Shown here one piece after another: positions 1 to 4,650 of a stretch of 6,104 nucleotides of DNA. Origin of the DNA: Candidatus Didemnitutus sp. (lineage in GTDB: Bacteria; Verrucomicrobiota; Verrucomicrobiia; Opitutales; Opitutaceae); assembly GCA_030682505.1 (NCBI GenBank), contig JAUXOH010000194.1, positions 1 through 6,104 of the forward strand. The letters run 5' to 3'. Positions within the stretch are counted from its first letter, which is position 1. Each line of letters opens with the position of its first letter. Made by a program: the position numbers and the translations under genes. The notes below the pieces were generated by a model, which made no database searches, had not been told where the DNA came from, and was given only the letters and a program-made list of their open reading frames with translations.

Positions 1-324
1 GTCTACCCCAAAGATTATTATTCGACCAATAATCCGCTGTTTGACATCAGTAAGGTTGATGCTCCGCCCAAACCGGTAGTGCAGGCGCCGCCGGTGCTCA
101 CTCCCGATCTCTTGGCCCTGAAAAAGTCGGCGCTCGTCACCGTGGAATATATCATCAGCAAGACCGGCGAGGTCGAATTTCCCCTCGTGGTGGATTCTAC
201 AGACAGTCGCTTTGACCTCATCACTGTCGAGGCAGTTGCCCAATGGAAATTCAAACCTGCGAAGAAGAAGGGGAAACCTGTCAATTGCCGGGTAAGGCAG
301 GTGTTCACCTACACCCACAACTGA
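1..324 (+). CDS. TonB-family energy transducer, C-terminal end (5' truncated by window)
   Basis: The frame is open from base 1 to a TGA at 322-324 and gives 107 residues. The true start lies upstream of the window; an internal GTG at 79 is not a credible start because the reading is continuous before it. A Pro/Val-rich linker (about residues 21-35, with PPKPVV and APPVLTP) leads into a TonB C-terminal-like fold: beta strands around LVTVEYIISKTGEVEFPLVV, then the family's typical A-V-x-x-W-K-F-x-P-A block (residues about 79-87), a Lys-rich turn and 'GKPVNCRVRQVFTY' at the end. Proteins of this family span the periplasm and pass proton-motive energy from ExbB/ExbD to outer-membrane receptors; some relatives with this domain have other roles. 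About two thirds of its codons end in G or C, clearly fewer than in the other genes here. No exbB/exbD partner is visible. Family call is good; exact role is unknown. Confidence 0.78.
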   Translation, partial: VYPKDYYSTNNPLFDISKVDAPPKPVVQAPPVLTPDLLALKKSALVTVEYIISKTGEVEFPLVVDSTDSRFDLITVEAVAQWKFKPAKKKGKPVNCRVRQVFTYTHN

Positions 325-331
325 GAGCGCA

Positions 332-363
332 TCGGCCGCTGCTAGCAGGCCGAGTTGATTTTT
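332..363 (+). terminator. Possible intrinsic terminator after the TonB-family gene
   Basis: A 6-bp perfect stem, tcggcc (332-337) with ggccga (348-353), encloses a 10-nt loop and is followed after 5 nt by a run of five T (359-363). It starts 8 bp after the TGA of the upstream gene. The stem is short and the T run is displaced by GTTGA, so the call is tentative. Confidence 0.35.
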
Positions 364-366
364 GTT

Positions 367-391
367 GTGCTGCGAGGCAACCGAGCAGCAC
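367..391. repeat. 7-bp inverted repeat in the convergent intergenic gap
   Basis: gtgctgc (367-373) and gcagcac (385-391) are perfect reverse complements around an 11-nt loop. The hairpin lies between the ends of two converging genes, 43 bp beyond the stop of the minus-strand gene. There is no T run on the minus-strand exit side, so it is not a standard intrinsic terminator for that gene, but it could stabilise a 3' end. Confidence 0.4.
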
Positions 392-433
392 TAGTCACAG
401 CCCCTGGGCGAAAACGCACGGACGGCGTCCCGC

Positions 434-721
434 TCAGCCGAACTGGATCTGGTAGATCAGGCCGTTGTTGTCGGCGCCTTCACCGAAATCCGAGGGGTCG
501 ATCGCCGGGTTGTAGCTGGGCTTGATCTCCAGCGTGAGGCTGATGATCGTGCCCTTGTCACCGCGCAGGATGCCGCGGCCGACAGCATTCGTCGCCATCG
601 TGGTCCTGCTCATGGTTCCCGTCGTCGTTCCCCAGTTGTTGGCCAGGGTGCTGTGTTCAACCGCGCAGCCGAACTAGACGGAGAGCAAAGCGAGGGAGGA
701 GAACAAGACACGCGCATTCAT
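434..721 (-). pseudogene. Small predicted lipoprotein of unknown family, interrupted by an in-frame TAG at codon 16
   Basis: Reading the minus strand from an ATG at 721-719 gives MNARVLFSSLALLSV, then TAG (676-674), then an uninterrupted frame to TGA (436-434): 94 sense codons plus the TAG. Both sides of the TAG are clearly coding: about 86% of codons end in G or C. The N-terminus is a signal peptide, and the residues after the stop are F-G-C. If the TAG replaced TTG (Leu), the protein would read LSVLFGC, a lipobox with Cys19 as the lipidated residue. The mature part is about 77 residues, with a Thr-rich stretch (TTTGTM), then G-R-G-I-L-R-G-D-K-G-T, IISLTLEIKPSYNP, DFGEGADNNG and a C-terminal IYQIQFG. 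I do not recognise the family. It could be a nonsense-mutated gene, a readthrough gene or a sequence error; internal ATGs at 613-611 and 598-596 could restart translation without a signal peptide. Upstream is TCCTCCGCC, with no Shine-Dalgarno match. Confidence 0.62.
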
Positions 722-848
722 GGCGGAGGATTGACGGTAGTTGCGGTTCCGTCGGGTGGAGGCAGGGGCTCGCTGGTTGTCTGGATCGGCTTCCGCCAGC
801 CCGCCGCGTTTTCGCAGGAGAATATCCGGCGGACATCGCGCTGCCGCG

Positions 849-876
849 ACAGCAAATGCCTCGCAACTGTTGCTGT
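849..876. repeat. 7-bp inverted repeat, possible operator
   Basis: acagcaa (849-855) and ttgctgt (870-876) are perfect reverse complements separated by 14 nt (21 bp centre to centre, two helical turns). This spacing and the divergent-promoter location suit a dimeric regulator site, but no regulator gene is next to it and a 7-bp repeat can occur by chance. Confidence 0.25.
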
Positions 877-951
877 GCATTTCTTAACGACCCGAGCAGC
901 CAGCTCGCAGCCCGTCCTGCGGCGTGCTCATTCGACCGTTGCAGCGCCCGC

Positions 952-957
952 GATAAT
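952..957 (+). promoter_or_regulatory. Candidate -10 box for the alcohol dehydrogenase gene
   Basis: GATAAT matches the sigma-70 -10 consensus TATAAT at five of six positions and stands out in a GC-rich region. It is 41 bp before the ATG at 999, giving a plausible leader of about 35 nt. No good -35 hexamer is found 15-18 bp upstream (the nearest, TTCGAC at 931-936, matches poorly), so this is weak support only. Confidence 0.28.
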
Positions 958-974
958 TGGAATCCTTGCGACAA

Positions 975-997
975 CCCCAACCCCGTCCCCCACCCCC
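975..997 (-). other. G-quadruplex-forming motif (minus strand); i-motif C tracts on the plus strand
   Basis: On the plus strand there are four C runs of 4, 4, 5 and 5 bases (975-978, 981-984, 987-991, 993-997) separated by AA, GT and A. The minus strand therefore has four runs of at least four G with loops of 1, 2 and 2 nt, which satisfies the usual G-quadruplex pattern with short loops. It ends 1 bp before the start codon at 999 and takes the place where a ribosome binding site would be. The transcript carries the C tracts, so any quadruplex would form in template-strand DNA. Confidence 0.6.
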
Positions 998-998
998 T

Positions 999-2063
999 AT
1001 GCCCAAACCTGTCTGTTACTCCGCCAAGGCCTATCTCACCCCGAATGCCACGACGCCGCTCGCCCCGGCGACGATCGAGCGTCGCCAGCCGCTGGAGAAG
1101 GACGTGCGGATCCAGATTCTGTTCTGCGGCGTCTGTCACTCCGACCTGCATTTCGCGCGCAATGAGTGGGGCTTCACCCCGTTCCCCTGCGTGCCGGGCC
1201 ACGAGATCGTGGGTCGCGTGACCGAGGTCGGCGGCGGCGTGACGAAGTTCAAGGTGGGCGACACGGTCGGTGTGGGCTGCCTGATCGATTCCTGCCGCAC
1301 CTGCCCGAGCTGCCGCACCGGGCTCGAGCAATATTGCGACAAGGGACTCGAAGGCGGAACTTACGGCGGCGTGGACAAGTATCTCGGCGGTCCGACGCTC
1401 GGCGGCTATTCGCAGAGCATTGTCGTGACGGAGGACTTCGTGCTCCGGATGCCGGCCAACCTCGACCTCGCGTCCGCGGCGCCCCTGCTCTGCGCGGGCA
1501 TCACCACGTATTCACCGTTGCGCCACTGGAAGGTCGGTCCCGGCCAGAAGGTCGGCATCGTCGGCTTGGGCGGACTCGGGCACATGGCGGTCAAGTTCGC
1601 GCGGGCCTTCGGCGCCCACGTGGTGCTGTTCACCACGTCGCCGGGCAAGGTCGCGGACGCCAAGCGCGTCGGCGCCCACGAAGTCGTCGTCTCCACCGAC
1701 GAGGCCCAGATGCAGGCGCAGGCCGGAAGTTTCGACTTGGTACTCGATGCCGTGTCCGCCACTCACGACATCAACGCCTACCTCAATTTGTTGAAGCGCG
1801 ACGGCAACCTCGTGCTCGTCGGCGTGCCCCCCGAGCCGATGCCCCTCGCCGCCCTGCCCCTGATCTTCCGCCGCCGCTCCTTCTCCGGTTCGCTGATCGG
1901 CGGGTTGCCCGAGACGCAGGAGATGCTGGATTTCTGCGGCGAGCACAACATCACCTGCGACATCGAGATGATCCGCATGGAGCAGATCAACGACGCCTAC
2001 GAACGGATGCTGAAGAGCGACGTGAAATACCGCTTTGTGATCGACATGGCCTCGCTCCAGTAA
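999..2063 (+). CDS. yahK: YahK-like zinc-dependent NADP(H) alcohol dehydrogenase / aldehyde reductase
   Basis: Medium-chain zinc alcohol dehydrogenase of 354 residues, the usual family length, from the cinnamyl-alcohol-dehydrogenase/YahK branch. It interconverts aldehydes and alcohols in the cytoplasm; YahK-type enzymes mainly reduce aldehydes with NADPH. Visible features: CGVCHSD with catalytic-zinc ligand Cys46, GHE (68-69), structural-zinc cysteines 99, 102, 105 and 113, third catalytic ligand Cys165 in PLLCAGITTYSPLRHW, Rossmann G-L-G-G-L-G at 189-194, then FTTSPGK (211-217), whose Thr/Ser/Lys pattern suggests NADP. The end (GLPETQEMLDFC, YERMLKSDVKYRFVID) closely resembles E. coli YahK from memory. 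I chose the ATG at 999 over an in-frame TTG at 957 because the extension is Pro/Arg-rich and family members begin near MPKPVCYSA. There is no Shine-Dalgarno; a C tract precedes the start. The gene is followed after 21 bp by a symporter gene, probably in one transcript. The physiological substrate is unknown. Confidence 0.92.
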   Translation: MPKPVCYSAKAYLTPNATTPLAPATIERRQPLEKDVRIQILFCGVCHSDLHFARNEWGFTPFPCVPGHEIVGRVTEVGGGVTKFKVGDTVGVGCLIDSCRTCPSCRTGLEQYCDKGLEGGTYGGVDKYLGGPTLGGYSQSIVVTEDFVLRMPANLDLASAAPLLCAGITTYSPLRHWKVGPGQKVGIVGLGGLGHMAVKFARAFGAHVVLFTTSPGKVADAKRVGAHEVVVSTDEAQMQAQAGSFDLVLDAVSATHDINAYLNLLKRDGNLVLVGVPPEPMPLAALPLIFRRRSFSGSLIGGLPETQEMLDFCGEHNITCDIEMIRMEQINDAYERMLKSDVKYRFVIDMASLQ

Positions 2064-2084
2064 ACCCGGCCCGACACACGCCGC

Positions 2085-3653
2085 ATGAACGGCTATTTCG
2101 GCACCGGCGACTGGCTGGTCATCTTCCTCTACCTCGGGGCGGTGATCACGCTGGGTGTCTGGTTCGGCAAGGACCAGCGCACCACGCGCGACTATTTCCT
2201 CGGCGGACGCAACCTGCCGTGGTGGGCGATCGGCGCGTCGATTGTCGCCACCGAGACCAGTGCGCTGACGATCATCGGCGTGCCGGCGATCGCGTTCGGC
2301 GGCAATCTGATGTTCATCCAGATGATCGTCGGCTACGTGATCGCGCGCATCATTTTGGCGGTCGTGCTCGTGCCGCATTACCTGAAGGGCGAGATCTACT
2401 CGCCGTATCAATTGCTCGAGCAACACCTCGGTCGCGGTCCGCGACGGCTGGCGGGAGTCTTCTTCCTCTTCCTCGAAACGATGTCGGCCGGCGTGCGCGT
2501 CTATGTGGCGTGCATCCCGATCCGGCTGATGCTGGGTGATTCCGTCTGCAGCCTCGGCGGCACGGTCGATCCGATCCTCGGGGCGATTCTGCTCTTTGTG
2601 GTCCTGTCGCTGATCTACACCTACGTCGGCGGCGTGAAGGCGGTGGTGTGGACCGACGCGGTGCAGATGGTGCTCTTTGTCGGCGGCGGGCTGTTCGCGC
2701 TGTTCTACATCCCGACGTTGATCGAAGGCGGCTGGAGCGCGGCGCTGGCGCAGGCGAGCGCGGCCGGCAAACTGGAGTGGCTCAACCTGCAGTTCACTTT
2801 CTCCGCGCCGTTCAATCTCTGGATGGGCATCATCGGCGGCACCGTGATGGTGTTGTCCACCCACGGAGCCGAACAACTCATCGTGCAACGCGTCCTCTCG
2901 GCGGGCAGCGTGTCGGAAGGACGAAAGGCACTCGTGTTTAGCGCCGTGCTGATTTTCCCGCTGTTTCTGATTTTCCTGCTCGTGGGCGCGTTGCTGTGGG
3001 TGTTCTACCAACACCATCCGTTTCAAATCCCGCTGCCGGAAACCCGGCCCGGCCTCCGCGCCAACGATTTCATCTTCCCCGTCTTCATCATCACCGAAGT
3101 GCCACCGGTGCTGAAGGGATTTTTGATCGTGGCGATTTTGTCGGCGGCGATGTCGTCGATCAGCTCGGCGATCTCCGCCCTCGCGTCGGTCTCGACGATG
3201 GACTTCGCGCGGCAATTTTGGAAAGACCGGAGCGAAGCCTACTTCCTCCGACTCAGTCGCTACTCGACGGTGTTTTGGTCGGCGGCGCTGGTGGGCGTGG
3301 CGTGGCTGACCCGCGAGGTGCAATTTGTGTTGAATGCCGCCTTCTCGCTCCGCGGGCTCACGAGCGGGGCGCTCCTCGGCGCGCTGGTAATCGCCTTGTT
3401 CTGGCGACGCCTCGGCGCGCGCGCCGCGATGGCCGGCATGGTGACATCGGTGGTCGTGATGAATGCGCTGTATTGGCCGGCCAACGTGCCTGCCTGGCGC
3501 GACTGGTGGCTGCAGACCTTCGGCGGCGAGGTGTTCTGGCCGTGGTTCACCCTGATCGGCACGAGCCTCACGCTCGGCGTGGCGTGGCTGGTGAAAACCG
3601 TCTGGCCGGGAGAACCGTCGCAGGAGTCGGGGACGGCCGAGTCCCGCGGCTAG
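2085..3653 (+). CDS. Sodium/solute symporter, SSS (SLC5-like) family
   Basis: Inner-membrane transporter of 522 residues that should couple inward sodium flow to uptake of an organic solute. The sequence shows about 13 hydrophobic spans, beginning at residues 10-27, with LeuT-fold hallmarks: the unwound-helix region ASIVATETSALTIIG (51-65), the family signature GGVKAVVWTDAVQM (182-195), and the span AILSAAMSSISSAISAL (350-366) ending in STMDF. In that span Ala354, Ser357 and Ser358 fall where vSGLT has its Na2-site residues, so sodium coupling looks intact (alignment from memory). The KAVVWTD signature recalls the SMCT/SMVT monocarboxylate/vitamin branch, but the substrate cannot be assigned. 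The C-terminal tail (508-522) is hydrophilic. The ATG at 2085 is 21 bp after the dehydrogenase stop, with no Shine-Dalgarno, which suggests co-transcription. Complete and in frame, with strong GC third-position bias. Confidence 0.92.
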   Translation: MNGYFGTGDWLVIFLYLGAVITLGVWFGKDQRTTRDYFLGGRNLPWWAIGASIVATETSALTIIGVPAIAFGGNLMFIQMIVGYVIARIILAVVLVPHYLKGEIYSPYQLLEQHLGRGPRRLAGVFFLFLETMSAGVRVYVACIPIRLMLGDSVCSLGGTVDPILGAILLFVVLSLIYTYVGGVKAVVWTDAVQMVLFVGGGLFALFYIPTLIEGGWSAALAQASAAGKLEWLNLQFTFSAPFNLWMGIIGGTVMVLSTHGAEQLIVQRVLSAGSVSEGRKALVFSAVLIFPLFLIFLLVGALLWVFYQHHPFQIPLPETRPGLRANDFIFPVFIITEVPPVLKGFLIVAILSAAMSSISSAISALASVSTMDFARQFWKDRSEAYFLRLSRYSTVFWSAALVGVAWLTREVQFVLNAAFSLRGLTSGALLGALVIALFWRRLGARAAMAGMVTSVVVMNALYWPANVPAWRDWWLQTFGGEVFWPWFTLIGTSLTLGVAWLVKTVWPGEPSQESGTAESRG

Positions 3654-3899
3654 TGTTCAGAGGACTCAAATCCATTTCACACGAGGTTGCAGAGGGAACG
3701 ACGGCCGGGACAGGACGAAGCACCACCCATCCCCACTCATCTTGGGTTCCCCCTCCGGGTCACGGGCGCCTCGTTTTCCGTTCCCACCTGTTCGTGTGAT
3801 TCGTGTGTTTCGTGGTGGCCTCCTTCCGAACCATCCGTGGCTTCGTCCCTTCCGTGCTAAACCGGTTGTGTTTTTGTCCGGAAGTCGCACTTTGCCGGG
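3654..3899. other. 246-bp intergenic spacer
   Basis: The spacer lies between the symporter stop and the phosphatase ATG, both on the plus strand. It carries tandem 9-bp repeats (3791-3817) with degenerate relatives to about 3856, and the 8-bp palindrome aaccggtt (3860-3867). No convincing terminator or promoter is seen. The open frames across it translate to basic, low-complexity sequence and I do not call them. Confidence 0.6.
3791..3856. repeat. Tandem 9-bp TTCGTGTGW repeats with degenerate flank
   Basis: Three contiguous units: ttcgtgtga (3791-3799), ttcgtgtgt (3800-3808) and ttcgtggtg (3809-3817). Related pieces follow: atccgtgg (3833-3840), cttcgtccc (3841-3849) and ttccgtg (3850-3856). 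Read on the minus strand this is the CCACGAAACACACGAATCACACGAA type of sequence that I recall as a scattered intergenic repeat in several phyla, including Verrucomicrobiota; that last point is memory, not a search. It is not a CRISPR array: there are no unique spacers of regular length. Confidence 0.55.
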
Positions 3900-4595
3900 A
3901 TGTTAAATCGCCTTTACGCTCCGTTGATCGCCTTGGGTCTGACTTTGGCCGTCACCGGTTGCACCATTTTGCAGGCCGCTCCGGCCGCCCCGGCGGCGGA
4001 GCGCGTGACCATCGCCGAGCCCGCCAATCTCTCGCTCCTCAAGTGGGAGCTGATGGCCTACCTCGACGACGGTCGCTACGACGCCGGTGTCGCCACCGTT
4101 GCCGCCCAAGCCAAGGCTTGGGTGGAACAGCGCGCCGCGCAGGGCGGCAAACTCGCGATTATTTTCGATCTCGATGAGACACTGCTCTCCAACCTGAAGC
4201 ACATCCGCTCGATGGATTTCGGCTACGTGCCGCCGCTCTGGGACAACTGGGTCGCCTCTGCGGATTGTCCGGTCATTGAGCCGGTCGTCGCCGTGTATCG
4301 CGCCGCGCGTGCGAACAACGTCACCGTGTTCTACATGACGGGCCGGAAGACCTCCGACGCACCCGGCACGATCAAGAACCTGCAGCTCACCGGACTCGAC
4401 GATTACGCGGGCCTCTATTTCAAGCCCAACGACTACATGGACACGACGCAGTCGTTCAAAACCGCGATGCGCCAGAAGATCACCGAGGCCGGTTACACGA
4501 TCATCGCCAACGTCGGCGATCAGCACAGCGACCTCGATGGCGGTTACTCGGAGAGGACTTTCAAGCTGCCGAATCCGTTCTACATGACGAAGTGA
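3900..4595 (+). CDS. HAD-superfamily acid phosphatase lipoprotein (class C / subfamily IIIB-like)
   Basis: A 231-residue secreted phosphomonoesterase that probably hydrolyses phosphate esters or nucleotides on the periplasmic side. The signal peptide (1-20, MLNRLYAPLIALGLTLAVTG) ends in the lipobox A-V-T-G-C with Cys21 as the predicted lipidated residue, followed by an Ala/Pro linker. HAD motif I is FDLDETLLSN, with nucleophile Asp90 and acid/base Asp92; motif II is YMTGRK (Thr147); Lys187 in SFKTAMRQK is the likely motif III lysine; motif IV is NVGDQHSDL, with Asp207 and Asp211. All catalytic positions are present. The pattern resembles e(P4)/OlpA class C acid phosphatases and plant vegetative-storage-protein phosphatases (Pfam family often called Acid_phosphat_B). 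The cap has GYVPPLWDNWV. The ATG at 3900 is required for the signal peptide; upstream TTTGCCGGG offers no clear Shine-Dalgarno. The next gene starts 55 bp later on the same strand. True substrate is unknown. Confidence 0.88.
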   Translation: MLNRLYAPLIALGLTLAVTGCTILQAAPAAPAAERVTIAEPANLSLLKWELMAYLDDGRYDAGVATVAAQAKAWVEQRAAQGGKLAIIFDLDETLLSNLKHIRSMDFGYVPPLWDNWVASADCPVIEPVVAVYRAARANNVTVFYMTGRKTSDAPGTIKNLQLTGLDDYAGLYFKPNDYMDTTQSFKTAMRQKITEAGYTIIANVGDQHSDLDGGYSERTFKLPNPFYMTK

Positions 4596-4608
4596 GCCCG
4601 GGCGGGAT

Positions 4609-4622
4609 CGCGACGCGTCGCG
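4609..4622. repeat. 14-bp perfect palindrome between the phosphatase and the next gene
   Basis: cgcgacgcgtcgcg reads the same on both strands. It begins 13 bp after the phosphatase TGA and is directly followed by a second palindrome, ccggccgg (4623-4630). It could be a protein-binding site or simply a product of the very GC-rich composition. No T run follows, so it is not an intrinsic terminator. Confidence 0.45.
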
Positions 4623-4650
4623 CCGGCCGGATGCCCTGCCCTCCCCCGCC

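Larger units (their letters stand above)
722..998. other. 277-bp divergent intergenic region
   Basis: This lies between the 5' ends of the minus-strand lipoprotein gene and the alcohol dehydrogenase gene, so promoters for both should sit here. I can see a 7-bp inverted repeat (849-876), a GATAAT hexamer (952-957) and a C-rich tract (975-997). The open frames that cross it have Arg/Ala-rich low-quality translations and are not genes. I found no convincing promoter for the minus-strand gene. Confidence 0.6.

Noticed and set aside
674..676. TAG as a pyrrolysine or other programmed recoding site
   Set aside because: The codon lies in the hydrophobic core of a signal peptide, where a charged or special residue makes no sense, and no recoding structure or pyl gene is visible. 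A nonsense change is the simpler reading, with general suppression left open.
957..998. TTG start giving a 14-residue N-terminal extension of the dehydrogenase
   Set aside because: The extension is Pro/Arg-rich, spans the C tract and has no counterpart in YahK-like proteins, which start near the ATG at 999.
657..1331. Minus-strand open frame of 224 codons covering the divergent region
   Set aside because: It overlaps conserved zinc-binding motifs of the dehydrogenase and has Arg/Ala-rich, motif-free sequence. It is also in a different frame from the small lipoprotein gene.
1609..1680. Direct repeat tcggcgcccacg at 1609-1620 and 1669-1680
   Set aside because: Both copies encode Gly-Ala-His in the nucleotide-binding region of the dehydrogenase with the same preferred codons, so this is coding coincidence.
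1512..3323. A 603-codon minus-strand open frame across the dehydrogenase and symporter genes
   Set aside because: Its translation is full of Arg, His, Asp and Gln with no motif, while the plus strand encodes two clearly recognised proteins. It is a product of strong GC third-position bias.
3791..3817. CRISPR-like repeat array
   Set aside because: Units are 9 bp, contiguous and without spacers. No cas genes are nearby.
3666..3890. Minus-strand open frame of 74 codons in the spacer
   Set aside because: Basic, low-quality translation that runs through the tandem repeats, with no family resemblance.
4634..4650. Second G-quadruplex motif before the membrane-protein start
   Set aside because: There are only three C runs of three or more bases (4634-4636, 4639-4641, 4643-4647) and the fourth is two bases, so the pattern is incomplete.
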